Shown: positions 13,938-22,229, numbered from the stretch's first letter. The stretch is 24,858 nt of DNA from UBA4124 sp052034745 (GCA_052034745.1 JBPOIF010000021.1:1-24858), one strand, 5' to 3'. Program-made: numbers and translations. The notes: generated by a model from the letters alone, not told the origin.

Positions 13938-14918
13938 CTAGCTAATGAGCCCTATTGCTTCGTATACGTTTTGGAGTTTGTGCATCGCGATTTCGTTTGC
14001 ACGCATCGCACCTTTGAGGAGTATCTCTTGAACGAGTTTTGGATTGTCCTCGTACTTCTTGCGACGCTGCCGAAGTGGCGTTACAAAGTCGACGATGTCT
14101 TTGATGAGTGTTTTCTTTGCATCGCCATACCCGAGTCCTTGGGTGTATTGCGCGCGGAGTTCATCTGAAGGATTAAATAGTTTGTGAATCTGGTAGAGGA
14201 TGAGATCGTCGGGATTTTTCTCTTCATCAGGACGACGTGAATCTGTCGGGATACTCATCACGGCTTTTTGTATTTCTTCATCGGTCGCAAAGAGTGGGAT
14301 GGTGTTGTTGTAGCTCTTGCTCATCTTTTGTCCATCAGTACCAGGCACCGTTGCGACATCTTCCATGATGCGTTCTGTGGGGAGCTTGAAGAGCTCGGTG
14401 TATTGATAGTTGAACTTGCCCGCGATATCACGTGCGTATTCGATATGTTGCTTTTGATCTTTCCCTACTGGGACAACATCAGTGTCGTAGAGCAAGATGT
14501 CAGATGCCATCAGTACTGGATAATCAAACGTCCCGACACTCACCTCTTTTCCTTTGCCTTCTGCATCCTTGAATGCGTGTGCACGCTCAAGATACGGCAC
14601 GGTGACGAGTGTGTTGAATATAACAGTGAGGTTCGCATGCGCAGGCACTTCAGACTGTTTAAAGAGGACAACTTTTTCTGGATCAAGTCCTGCACCGAGA
14701 TAATCAAGAATAAGCGCTTCTGTATCGTGGAGCAGTTCTTCTTTTGTCGGATTGCCATTGAGTGCGTGAAGGTTTGCCACCATGACAAATGTTTCGTACT
14801 CGTCTTGGAGGTCAACAAATTGCTTGAGTGCTCCAAAATAGTTGCCGATATGAAGACGACCTGTTGGTTTGATTCCAGAGAGGAGGCGCTTGCGTGAGCC
14901 CGATTGTGGGGATTTCAT
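13938..14918 (-). CDS. trpS: Tryptophanyl-tRNA synthetase
   Basis: TrpRS charges tRNA-Trp. From the ATG at 14918 the protein has 326 residues, the normal size. It begins MKSPQSGSRKRLLSGIKPTGRLHIGNYFGAL, with the class I HIGN form of the HIGH motif near residues 23-26, and has the KMSKS loop in GTDGQKMSKSYNN. An in-frame ATG at 14960 would add 14 residues rich in aromatics that do not belong to the family and would lie upstream of the promoter; the inner start is preferred. The -10 box (14930-14925) ends only 6 nt before this ATG, so the message is probably leaderless. It diverges from dnaB. Confidence 0.95.
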   Translation of the reverse strand: MKSPQSGSRKRLLSGIKPTGRLHIGNYFGALKQFVDLQDEYETFVMVANLHALNGNPTKEELLHDTEALILDYLGAGLDPEKVVLFKQSEVPAHANLTVIFNTLVTVPYLERAHAFKDAEGKGKEVSVGTFDYPVLMASDILLYDTDVVPVGKDQKQHIEYARDIAGKFNYQYTELFKLPTERIMEDVATVPGTDGQKMSKSYNNTIPLFATDEEIQKAVMSIPTDSRRPDEEKNPDDLILYQIHKLFNPSDELRAQYTQGLGYGDAKKTLIKDIVDFVTPLRQRRKKYEDNPKLVQEILLKGAMRANEIAMHKLQNVYEAIGLIS

Positions 14919-14924
14919 GTGGAA

Positions 14925-14952
14925 ATAATACCAAAAATGGTGGATTTTGTAA
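14925..14952 (-). promoter_or_regulatory. Promoter of trpS
   Basis: On the minus strand TTACAA (14952-14947), 16 nt ending TGG and TATTAT (14930-14925). The -10 is 6 nt from the trpS ATG, predicting a start at or next to the A of ATG. Confidence 0.6.
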
Positions 14953-14973
14953 CGCGCCAAAGCCTTGCCCGGG

Positions 14974-14982
14974 TGCTACAAT
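14974..14982 (+). promoter_or_regulatory. Extended -10 promoter of dnaB
   Basis: TGCTACAAT is an extended -10 with no convincing -35. Only 8 nt (GGTGAGAC) separate it from the dnaB ATG at 14991, so the transcript would start at or just before the start codon. Confidence 0.5.
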
Positions 14983-14990
14983 GGTGAGAC

Positions 14991-16373
14991 ATGGCGAAAC
15001 CTCTTGCGCTCAACACGCTCCGTATCCCCCCTCATCACCTCGAAAGTGAGCAGGCAGTTCTTGGTGCGCTCATGCTCCGCCCCGCAGCAGTCCATGAAAT
15101 CGCTGACGTTTTGACACCTGATATGTTCTACGCCAAAAAGCACGGGACTATCTATCAGACCATCATGGAGCTTTCGACACGAGGCGAACCAATCGATGTG
15201 CTTTCTGTCGCAGCGAAACTCAAAGAAAAGAAAACCATCCAAGAAATTGGTGGCAACTCATACTTGAGCGACCTCATGTCAGGTGTCCCTTCGACTGTGA
15301 ACATCAGACACTATGCCGAGATCGTCTACAAGAAGTTCATCCTCAGATCACTTATCGACGCGTCAGAGCAGATCGCAGGGATTGCTTATGACGAAAACGA
15401 CATGGATGCTGCGAGTATCCTCGACACCGCAGAAAAGAGCATCTTCCGTATTTCATCGAGTTTGAATGTCAAAAATGCGTTCGTCTCTATCAAGCAGTCT
15501 CTCGTTGAAGCATGGGAGCAGATCGAACACCTCCATGAACACAAAGACGAAGTGCGTGGTGTGCCAACCGGATACGCCGACCTCGATACTCTCATTGCCG
15601 GTCTTCAAAAGTCAGACCTCATCATCCTCGCTGCTCGTCCAAGTATGGGTAAGACAACCTTTGCACTCGATATCATGCGAAACGTCGCACTCTCAGGTCG
15701 CCCCGTGGGTATCTTTTCTCTCGAAATGAGTGCCAACCAGCTCGTCCAGCGTATGCTCTCGGCAGAAAGTCGTGTCGATGCATGGAGTATCCGTACTGGA
15801 CACGGACTCTCTGCACAACATTTCACTGCACTCCAAGAAGCCGCAGGACGTCTCCAAAAGGCACCTATCTATATCGATGACCAGGCGGGCAACTCTATCG
15901 TCAAGATGCGTTCTGTCGCACGACGACTCAAATCAGAGCACGGACTCGAACTCATCGTTGTCGACTATCTCCAACTCATGTCGACAAGCAGAAATCATGA
16001 CAACATGGTCAACCAAGTGACTGAGATCTCTCGCTCGCTCAAACAACTCGCACGTGAGCTTGATGTTCCTGTGCTTGCGCTGTCACAGCTGTCTCGTGCG
16101 GTTGAATCTCGTGGAGGGCGCCCTCGCCTTTCAGACCTCCGAGACTCTGGATCTATTGAACAAGATGCTGACCTTGTGATGTTCCTCCACCGTGAAGATC
16201 GCTACAAAGACCAATCAGAAAAGGACAACATTACCGAAGTACTTATCGAAAAACACCGAAACGGTCCTGTTGGTGTTGTGAAGCTCCTCTTTGATATGAA
16301 GACAACGAGTTTCCTCACGCTCGACAAACAACACGCCCCTCCACAAAAAGCGTCATCTCTTGATGATTTCTAG
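14991..16373 (+). CDS. dnaB: Replicative DNA helicase DnaB
   Basis: DnaB is the hexameric 5'-3' helicase of the replication fork. The 460-residue protein has the N-terminal helical domain (about 15-115: PHHLESEQAVLGALML), a linker helix, and the RecA-like motor. Walker A is ARPSMGKTT (215-223), the catalytic Glu is in SLEMS (Glu245), Walker B is LIVVDYLQL (321-329), and the arginine-finger region is KHRNGPVG (421-428). SQLSRAVESR and SDLRDSGSIEQDAD (381-394) are typical too. Length is normal and no intein interrupts the motor. It is followed by recR after 12 nt. Divergence from trpS and the very short predicted leader are notable. Confidence 0.97.
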   Translation: MAKPLALNTLRIPPHHLESEQAVLGALMLRPAAVHEIADVLTPDMFYAKKHGTIYQTIMELSTRGEPIDVLSVAAKLKEKKTIQEIGGNSYLSDLMSGVPSTVNIRHYAEIVYKKFILRSLIDASEQIAGIAYDENDMDAASILDTAEKSIFRISSSLNVKNAFVSIKQSLVEAWEQIEHLHEHKDEVRGVPTGYADLDTLIAGLQKSDLIILAARPSMGKTTFALDIMRNVALSGRPVGIFSLEMSANQLVQRMLSAESRVDAWSIRTGHGLSAQHFTALQEAAGRLQKAPIYIDDQAGNSIVKMRSVARRLKSEHGLELIVVDYLQLMSTSRNHDNMVNQVTEISRSLKQLARELDVPVLALSQLSRAVESRGGRPRLSDLRDSGSIEQDADLVMFLHREDRYKDQSEKDNITEVLIEKHRNGPVGVVKLLFDMKTTSFLTLDKQHAPPQKASSLDDF

Positions 16374-16385
16374 CATTCTTATTTC

Positions 16386-16988
16386 ATGATGAACGACAAG
16401 CTCGAACAACTCGCACGACTTTTTATCAAATTTCCAGGGATCGGCCAACGACAAGCAAAACGTTTTGCGTACTTTATCTTGAGCCAACCCGAAGGATATG
16501 TTCGAGACCTTTCAAAAGCACTCGGCGATGCACGAGCCCTCGCACATACGTGCAAGAGCTGTATGCGTATCTATGAAGGCGCGCCTGGACTTTGTACCAC
16601 CTGTAGTGATACCAATCGCGACACCGAGACACTTCTTGTTGTCGAAAAAGGGCAAGACATCGACAGCTTTGAGCAGACAGAGTACCGTGGACTCTTTTTT
16701 GTACTTGGTGGACTTATCCCTATCGTGCAAAAACAAGTCTTGCAAGGAACCAACATCGACAGTCTCGTCGCTCGAATAAAAAGCGATGGAGGAAATACTC
16801 TCAAAGAAGTCATCCTCGCCTTTCCGATCACTCCAAACGGTGAGCATACTGATGCTGTTGTTCGGGAAATTCTCGCTCAGGAGACCTCTGTACGTATCTC
16901 GAGTCTCGGACGAGGCCTTTCTACTGGTGCCGAACTCGAATACGCCGATAGTGCGTCGCTCTCTGCATCACTTAAAAAACGAGAATAG
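16386..16988 (+). CDS. recR: Recombination mediator protein RecR
   Basis: RecR works with RecO and/or RecF to load RecA on SSB-coated gaps. The 200-residue protein has the N-terminal helix-hairpin-helix FPGIGQRQAKRFAYFIL (16-32), a four-Cys zinc finger at Cys56, Cys59, Cys70 and Cys73, a Toprim domain (LLVVEKGQDIDSFEQT, YRGLFFVLGG), and the C-terminal RGLSTGAELEYADSASL segment. Length matches the family. It starts with two Met codons, and no Shine-Dalgarno sequence is evident. It sits directly behind dnaB on the same strand, consistent with a replication-repair unit. The next gene starts 5 nt after its stop. Confidence 0.96.
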   Translation: MMNDKLEQLARLFIKFPGIGQRQAKRFAYFILSQPEGYVRDLSKALGDARALAHTCKSCMRIYEGAPGLCTTCSDTNRDTETLLVVEKGQDIDSFEQTEYRGLFFVLGGLIPIVQKQVLQGTNIDSLVARIKSDGGNTLKEVILAFPITPNGEHTDAVVREILAQETSVRISSLGRGLSTGAELEYADSASLSASLKKRE

Positions 16989-16993
16989 GAAAG

Positions 16994-17422
16994 ATGAAAT
17001 TCTATAAAAGAAAAGGTTATATCTTGGTTGTATCCGAAAAAATGATGGATTTGTTTGGTGCTATATCTGGTGTTGGTAAAAAAGGAAAAGGAGCTGCTTT
17101 GTACCCTTTTATATTTGTAAGAAATATGTCTTTTATTAATCCTGTTCTTATAAATCATGAGTTGATTCATTTTAAACAACAAGTCGAAACTCTATTTATA
17201 GGATCTTTTTTACTAAATATTTTTGAAAGGTTATACACAAAATTTTTTCTAAAGAAAGACGCTATGACTAGTTACACTTGGGCATCTGCTGAACAAGAGG
17301 CTTATCGCAATCAAAATAATTTAAATTATTTAAAATCAAGGAAACTGTGGTCCCAATTTTTTTATATTAAAAATAAAAAAATAATTAGCTTCCCAAAACC
17401 AGGAACTGTTGTTATAAAATAG
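16994..17422 (+). CDS. Small HELIH (HExxH) protein, putative metallopeptidase
   Basis: The 142-residue protein carries HELIH at 55-59 in the context LINHELIHFKQQVETL, a hydrophobic stretch (about 67-80) and a later acidic motif SAEQEAYRNQNNLNYL (98-113). A very similar layout, NHExIH-x-QQ-E then FEREAYxNxxNLxYL, is common in small uncharacterised proteins of Bacteroidota. The His pair and a Glu at 100 or 102 could form a zinc site; activity is not established. Unlike recR, it is strongly A+T-rich in codon choice, and it is one of few genes with a Shine-Dalgarno-like AGGAAAG before its ATG. It is only 5 nt from recR, so it probably rides on that transcript. Transfer from another phylum is a reasonable inference. 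Confidence 0.65.
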   Translation: MKFYKRKGYILVVSEKMMDLFGAISGVGKKGKGAALYPFIFVRNMSFINPVLINHELIHFKQQVETLFIGSFLLNIFERLYTKFFLKKDAMTSYTWASAEQEAYRNQNNLNYLKSRKLWSQFFYIKNKKIISFPKPGTVVIK

Positions 17423-17426
17423 ATAC

Positions 17427-17455
17427 TTACTTTTCTTTTGCTTTTGTGGTACAAC
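17427..17455 (+). promoter_or_regulatory. Candidate promoter of the 54-codon gene
   Basis: TTACTT (17427-17432), a 17-nt spacer ending TGG and TACAAC (17450-17455) match the local pattern. Predicted start is near 17462, about 11 nt before the ATG at 17473. Confidence 0.45.
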
Positions 17456-17472
17456 ATGCAAAACGTTTCTAA

Positions 17473-17637
17473 ATGAAGAAGTACAAAAGAGCAAAGGAGA
17501 GGCAGGATATTTTCAAAAATGTGAGGCAGTTCTTCTCGCGAGAACGAATCGGAAAGCCGATTCAAAATAGAAACCTATACCCCGTAGACCCCTCTCAAAA
17601 AAGAGATACTATTCCTCCCAAAAAAGGGAGGCCATAA
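17473..17637 (+). CDS. Small basic protein, 54 aa, unknown
   Basis: An uninterrupted frame of 54 codons runs from ATG at 17473 to TAA at 17635-17637, exactly where the terminator stem begins. The product starts MKKYKRAKERQDIFKNVRQF, is very rich in Lys and Arg, has a helical first half and ends in a Pro/Lys/Gly-rich tail (PPKKGRP). It has no membrane segment. Such composition fits a nucleic-acid or ribosome-associated small protein, but no family is recognised. It lies between a promoter candidate and a terminator, so it forms its own unit, converging on rplU. Several short hairpins with A6 loops in this stretch are explained by its Lys and Arg codons. Confidence 0.6.
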   Translation: MKKYKRAKERQDIFKNVRQFFSRERIGKPIQNRNLYPVDPSQKRDTIPPKKGRP

Positions 17638-17667
17638 AAAATCCCGGATGCTCTCCGGGATTTTTTT
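17636..17667 (+). terminator. Bidirectional terminator between the 54-codon gene and rplU
   Basis: ATCCCGGA (17641-17648), loop TGCTC and TCCGGGAT (17654-17661), flanked by A and T runs. It serves the plus-strand gene and, on the other strand, begins at the rplU stop codon. Confidence 0.85.
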
Positions 17668-18046
17668 ATTTGATTGCAGTTACTTTTACTTTGAGGTATG
17701 GCTGACGGTGACCATTTTTCTTGAAGTAGCGACTCTTTTGTTTGTATTTGATGACGTCTATCTTTGGAGCGCGTCCTGCAACGACAACTTCTCCTTCTAC
17801 TGAAGCGCCATCGATATAAGGAGTACCGATTGTGGTGTCCTTGCCATTATCAACAAAGAGAACCTGATCGAATGTGAGCATGTCGCCTTTCTTGTGCTCT
17901 TCTTTGAACTTCTCGATCATCACGGTGTCACCAACTGATACGCGGTACTGCTTGCCACCGGTCATGATGACAGCAAACTCTTCATTTTCAGCCTTTTTAA
18001 CGGCCTTTTTGGGAGCTGTTTTGGTTGTGGTTTTTGCGGTTGCCAT
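17666..18046 (-). CDS. rplU: 50S ribosomal protein L21 with basic N-terminal extension
   Basis: L21 binds 23S rRNA in the large subunit. The 126-residue product has a Lys/Ala/Thr-rich extension (MATAKTTTKTAPKKAVKKAE) of about 22 residues before the normal L21 start (EFAVIMTGGKQYRVSVGD). The core has the typical VLFVDNGKDTTIGTPYIDGA and KIDVIKYKQKSRYFKKNGHR segments and the LKVKVTAI end. Standard L21 is about 103 residues, so the extra length is all N-terminal. The usual partner rpmA (L27) does not follow; the unit ends at once in a terminator. A promoter with TTGCAA and TATACT lies upstream (18066-18093). Confidence 0.95.
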   Translation of the reverse strand: MATAKTTTKTAPKKAVKKAENEEFAVIMTGGKQYRVSVGDTVMIEKFKEEHKKGDMLTFDQVLFVDNGKDTTIGTPYIDGASVEGEVVVAGRAPKIDVIKYKQKSRYFKKNGHRQPYLKVKVTAIK

Positions 18047-18065
18047 AGCTTTTTATTGGACCCAT

Positions 18066-18093
18066 AGTATACCTGAATATCTTTTTTTTGCAA
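18066..18093 (-). promoter_or_regulatory. Promoter of rplU
   Basis: On the minus strand TTGCAA (18093-18088), 16 nt and TATACT (18071-18066). The leader is about 12 nt, with no Shine-Dalgarno sequence. Confidence 0.6.
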
Positions 18094-18164
18094 ATAGACC
18101 CCCTGTCAGATGAGTCTACGAGCAGATTGTCCTCTTTTCAGTAGGCGGACGCACAAAAACGGGG

Positions 18165-18170
18165 TATACT
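18165..18170 (+). promoter_or_regulatory. -10 box of the corA-cysS unit
   Basis: TATACT ends 7 nt before the corA ATG at 18178, so a leaderless transcript is expected. No recognisable -35 is present at 16-18 nt. Confidence 0.4.
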
Positions 18171-18177
18171 TTATCCA

Positions 18178-19098
18178 ATGATTTCCCGATACACCTATAG
18201 CGGGCTTACCTGGATCGATCTTGAGTCACCTACTCAAGAAGAAGTGAGTCACCTCCTCGAAGAATTTCGCCTCCCGAGCCTCGCCGGCGAAGAGATCCTC
18301 ACCAACACTCTCCGTTCAAAAGTCGACCTCTACGAGGACTTTCTCTACGTGATCCTCCATTTCCCTACAGGATCAGGTGAGACATTTGGCAAAGCGGGCG
18401 AACAAGAAGTGGACTTCATCCTCGGCAAAAAGTTCATCATCACCGTACGGTATGAACTCATCGATCCTTTGCACGAATTTTCAAAATTGTTTGAAAAAAA
18501 TACACTCGGCTCAAATGAGCGCCTCATGAATCACTCAGGGTATATCTTTGTCGAGATGCTCAAGCAATTCTATCGACACTCTTTTCATGAACTCGAAAAC
18601 ATCGCTCAATCTATTAAAGATATCGAAAATCGTATTTTTGAAAACCAAGAAGAATCTGTGGTTCGAGATATCTCAAAAACAGGAAGACGCCTTCTTGATT
18701 TTAAACAAGCTATTCGTTTCCACGAAGACGTTCTTCGGTCATATGAAGCATCAAGTATCCGATTCTTTGGCGAAGAATACGGCTACTACGCAACCCTTAT
18801 TACTTCAGAATTCAATAAAGTGAATGCTCTCCTAGACAGCCAACGTGATGTCCTTGCAGAACTTCAACGCACCAACGACTCCCTTCTTTCTACTAAGTCA
18901 AACGACATCATGAAAACGTTTACCATTATGACTTTTGTAATGGTTCCTCTTACTATAATCACAGGAGTATTTGGAATGAACACCTCTCAAAATCTTATTT
19001 TTATCCAAGATATCCACGATTTCTTTTTTGTGATTAGCGCAATGCTTTTTACTGCGTTTGTGATGTTTATCTTTTTTCGATTTAGAAAATGGCTTTAA
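18178..19098 (+). CDS. corA: CorA-family magnesium/divalent cation channel
   Basis: CorA pentamers carry Mg2+ into the cell. The 306-residue protein has a soluble N-terminal funnel domain (about 1-240, rich in charged helices) and two C-terminal membrane segments (about 247-265 and 281-300). Between them is the family signature GMN, at 266-268 in GVFGMNTSQN. The short basic end RFRKWL is usual. Length matches the family. Its last 10 nt overlap the start of cysS, so the two are translationally coupled. Transport of Co2+ or Ni2+ in place of Mg2+ cannot be excluded. Confidence 0.92.
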   Translation: MISRYTYSGLTWIDLESPTQEEVSHLLEEFRLPSLAGEEILTNTLRSKVDLYEDFLYVILHFPTGSGETFGKAGEQEVDFILGKKFIITVRYELIDPLHEFSKLFEKNTLGSNERLMNHSGYIFVEMLKQFYRHSFHELENIAQSIKDIENRIFENQEESVVRDISKTGRRLLDFKQAIRFHEDVLRSYEASSIRFFGEEYGYYATLITSEFNKVNALLDSQRDVLAELQRTNDSLLSTKSNDIMKTFTIMTFVMVPLTIITGVFGMNTSQNLIFIQDIHDFFFVISAMLFTAFVMFIFFRFRKWL

Positions 19099-20465
19099 AT
19101 CTCTACAACACAGCGTCTCGCTCAATAGAACCTTTTACACCGCTCAGAAATGATGTGGTGACCATGTATGCCTGTGGCATTACTGTCTATGACAAGACCC
19201 ATATCGGACATATGCGTAAATACGTCGGTGACGATATTCTTCGCCGCACGCTTACACTCCTCGGTTACGATGTGCGCCATGTGATGAACATCACTGATGT
19301 GGGACACCTGACCGACGACGCCGATACTGGCGAAGACAAATTTGAAAAGGGCGCTCAAAAAGAAGGTCGCAGTGTCTGGGATATCGCGAAAGAGTACACT
19401 GAGTATTTTCATACAACAATGCGTGCGATCAACGTGCTCACTCCGACCATTGAGCCCAAAGCAACTGATCATGTAAGTGAGATGATAGTGCTTGTTGAGA
19501 AGCTTCTCGAAAAAGGGTTTGCGTACGAGACAGCTGAGGCTATCTATTTTGATGTCACAAAAGACGCAAACTATGGAGCGCTCTCCGGACAACATCTCAC
19601 TGAAAAATCAGTCGGTGCTCGAGACGATGTGGTCACTGACCCTGACAAGCGTCATCCTGCAGACTTTTCTCTCTGGTTCAAACGGGTTGGTCGCTTTGCG
19701 ACCCATACGATGTACTGGCCGAGCTCTTGGGGCGATGGATTCCCTGGGTGGCATATCGAATGTTCAGCCATGAGTATGAAGTACCTCGGAGAGACTATCG
19801 ATATTCATACCGGCGGTATCGACCATATCCCCGTGCACCACGAAAACGAGATCGCACAGAGCGAATGCGCAACAGGACATCAGTTTGTTCGCTATTGGGT
19901 GCACTATGACTTCCTCAACGTAGATGGAGAAAAGATGTCCAAGAGCAAGAATAACTTTTATACCATCGAAGACATCCGCGCACGTGGTATCGACCCACTC
20001 GCCACTCGCCTGCTCTTTTTGCAGACAAGCTATCGCAAACCGCTCAATTTCACCTGGGAATCACTCGAAAGTGCACAAGCACAGCTCAAAAAACTTCAAA
20101 AGTTCGCTCGAGAGGGACACACCGCCGGTGAGATTCATGAAGGCTACCGGGCGCAATTTACAGAAGCTCTCTGTGATGATATGAATGGCGCAAAAGCAAT
20201 GGCAGTACTGTGGGCACTTCTAGGAGATAGTAGCGTCCCTGCTCCAGAAAAATGGGCAACAGTGCTCTACTTTGACCAAGTACTCGGTCTCGATCTTGCA
20301 CATGTACCACCTGTTGTTATCTCTGACGAAGCAAAAACACTTGTCGAGAAGCGCGATACTGCCCGCAAAGAAAAAGACTTTGCGACTTCAGACACTCTCC
20401 GCAGCGAGCTCGAAGCGCTCGGATACGAAGTGCTCGATACTCCTGAAGGGACAAAGCTTCAATAA
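19089..20465 (+). CDS. cysS: Cysteinyl-tRNA synthetase
   Basis: CysRS charges tRNA-Cys. The 458-residue protein shows the class I landmarks: zinc ligand Cys29 in MYACGITVYD, HIGH at 38-41, the second zinc Cys in WHIECSAMS with the His/Glu ligands in HHENEIAQSE, and KMSKS in DGEKMSKSKNNF. The C-terminal helical anticodon-binding part follows and includes the common AxxEKDFATSDxLRxEL segment. The start lies inside the corA end (10-nt overlap) and keeps the normal N-terminal distance to the HIGH motif. A 14-bp terminator stem begins right after the stop. Confidence 0.96.
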   Translation: MALNLYNTASRSIEPFTPLRNDVVTMYACGITVYDKTHIGHMRKYVGDDILRRTLTLLGYDVRHVMNITDVGHLTDDADTGEDKFEKGAQKEGRSVWDIAKEYTEYFHTTMRAINVLTPTIEPKATDHVSEMIVLVEKLLEKGFAYETAEAIYFDVTKDANYGALSGQHLTEKSVGARDDVVTDPDKRHPADFSLWFKRVGRFATHTMYWPSSWGDGFPGWHIECSAMSMKYLGETIDIHTGGIDHIPVHHENEIAQSECATGHQFVRYWVHYDFLNVDGEKMSKSKNNFYTIEDIRARGIDPLATRLLFLQTSYRKPLNFTWESLESAQAQLKKLQKFAREGHTAGEIHEGYRAQFTEALCDDMNGAKAMAVLWALLGDSSVPAPEKWATVLYFDQVLGLDLAHVPPVVISDEAKTLVEKRDTARKEKDFATSDTLRSELEALGYEVLDTPEGTKLQ

Positions 20466-20496
20466 AAAATACCTGGGATTACCCCAGGTATTTTTT
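20464..20496 (+). terminator. Bidirectional terminator shared by cysS and the kinase operon
   Basis: A 14-bp stem, AAAAAATACCTGGG (20464-20477) and CCCAGGTATTTTTT (20483-20496), with loop ATTAC. A run on one side and T run on the other suit termination of both converging units. Confidence 0.85.
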
Positions 20497-20501
20497 ATGT
20501 A

Positions 20502-22229
20502 TTAGGTTGTAATGTATGACCCGTCCTTTTGTGAAGCTACCGCAGGAAGTGTGACGGTAAAGAGCGAGCCTTTTCCTACACCTTCGGACTGTACGTCGAC
20601 AAAGCCCTTGTGTGCTTTTGCGATTTCTTGTGCGAGATACAGTCCAAGCCCAGAACCACCGGTATTGAGCTTGCCACCTTCTCCTCGACTAAACTTTTCA
20701 AACAGTTTCTGTTTTGTCTCAGGAGTGACTCCGACTCCAGTGTCTTGTACATAGAAGATGACGTTGTTTTCATGATCGCGCTTGAGACCGATAGTCACCG
20801 ACCCCGATTGGGTGTACTTGATACTATTATCAACAAGATTAAGAAACACCTGGCGGAGTTTCATAGGATCGGCAGATGCCATGAAGCGGTCATTTTTTGG
20901 AACAGAGACTTTGAGCTCAAGTTTCTTGTTTTCAACCGGGATGCGTATCTCCCCTCCTAGATCTTGCACGAGTTTTGAGAGATCTGTCGGCATAAACTCA
21001 TACTGCATGCCACCCTGTTCAATTTTTGAAACATTCAAAAGGTCTTCAACAAGATTTACAAGGCCTTGTGCTGAAGCATAAATACGTTTTGCAGCAGAAT
21101 CTTGTTCAGGATTAAGAGGGCCAAAGGCACCTTCATCCAGCATCGATGCGTATCCTTTGATAGCAGTAAGAGGGCTACGAAGCTGATGGGATGCAAGGGA
21201 GAGAAATTCTGTTTTAAGCTTATCAAGCCCTTTTAATTTCTCATTCGATTCAGCAAGCGTAAGGTTTGCTTTTTCAATCTCACCTGCAAGTTGCTGTAAG
21301 CGCTCTTTTTGACTTATCTCTTTTTTGACTGCTTTTATCAAGAAATAGCTCAACACCATTGAAACAAAGAACGTGATTCCATTTAAGATAAAATTTGTTT
21401 TTTCTTTAATGAAGAAGAACTGGCTTCCCACAAGCGCAGACAATCCGAAAACAAAAGCCTGTGTTGCGAGCAGTTTCGCATTAAAAGCCTTATAGCGTAC
21501 AACCAATATATTTAAATACACTATAAAAATAACCATGCCAAACATACCATAAACCTCAATGCTTGAATCTGTGGTAAAACCAAGTTTAACAATAAGTGCC
21601 CCAAGAAACTCCATCCCAAAAAACAGTACAAGGAGTAATTCGATTCCGATTCCGATTAAAATTATCTGCCTTTTTAAATCAAGAGCGACTGTTTTTTTAT
21701 ATTTACGAATGAGTAGGACAAAAATCCATAAAGCAGAAAAGATTCCGAGAAAAGCAGAATAATATATTTTGTATGGCAGCCACTCAAAACGAAATGCGTC
21801 ACAAAACGTAAGGTCGAACCCTGATAAGTTCAGATTTGTAGAGGACAAAATAATGACGGGGATCAAAAGTGTTAAAAAAATGTATTTTATTTTTGATGGA
21901 ACATCTCTTTTTTCAAGAAATACATAAACAAAGTAAACGCAAAAAATAGCAATTAACCCCAAAACAACCCCGAGCAGTGACCAAACAAACAACATGAAAT
22001 CACTATGAATATTTGTCCACAAAATAAGATTTGCTGTAGTCCAAAAGAGAAAGAGTATCGAAATGGCAAAAAGTAATTTGTTTAAAAGAGAGTGTTTATT
22101 TTGCCAAAAAATAAAGCCTCCAAAAATAAGAGACATGATCACTGTCGGGATATGAGCGTAGTACAACAACGCTGGTACGTCAGGAGAGAAAACGAGATAT
22201 TTAGGTGCTTCGTAAAGATGGCAAATCAT
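20502..22229 (-). CDS. Orphan membrane sensor histidine kinase with 7TM-type input domain
   Basis: The 575-residue protein has an N-terminal block of about eight or nine hydrophobic segments (residues 20-300) with little extracytoplasmic sequence between them, resembling 7TM input regions of sensor kinases. A coiled coil (300-340) leads to the DHp domain with phosphoacceptor His348 in SLASHQLRSPLTAIKGY. The ATPase domain has the N box NLVDNSIKYT (464-473), G1 DTGVGV (496-501) and G2 GGSGLGLY (524-531). All catalytic motifs are intact. No response regulator is adjacent, so its target is elsewhere. It overlaps the Cys-rich gene upstream by 4 nt and is the last gene of the five-gene operon, which suggests it senses something linked to that module. 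Confidence 0.9.
   Translation of the reverse strand: MICHLYEAPKYLVFSPDVPALLYYAHIPTVIMSLIFGGFIFWQNKHSLLNKLLFAISILFLFWTTANLILWTNIHSDFMLFVWSLLGVVLGLIAIFCVYFVYVFLEKRDVPSKIKYIFLTLLIPVIILSSTNLNLSGFDLTFCDAFRFEWLPYKIYYSAFLGIFSALWIFVLLIRKYKKTVALDLKRQIILIGIGIELLLVLFFGMEFLGALIVKLGFTTDSSIEVYGMFGMVIFIVYLNILVVRYKAFNAKLLATQAFVFGLSALVGSQFFFIKEKTNFILNGITFFVSMVLSYFLIKAVKKEISQKERLQQLAGEIEKANLTLAESNEKLKGLDKLKTEFLSLASHQLRSPLTAIKGYASMLDEGAFGPLNPEQDSAAKRIYASAQGLVNLVEDLLNVSKIEQGGMQYEFMPTDLSKLVQDLGGEIRIPVENKKLELKVSVPKNDRFMASADPMKLRQVFLNLVDNSIKYTQSGSVTIGLKRDHENNVIFYVQDTGVGVTPETKQKLFEKFSRGEGGKLNTGGSGLGLYLAQEIAKAHKGFVDVQSEGVGKGSLFTVTLPAVASQKDGSYITT

Noticed and set aside
14919..14960. Upstream start of trpS
   Set aside because: It adds 14 atypical residues and would lie over the promoter at 14925-14952.
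17590..17632. Two hairpins with A6 loops, first taken as part of a small RNA
   Set aside because: They fall within the 54-codon frame and are explained by its Lys/Arg codons; the arms are only 4 and 6 bp.
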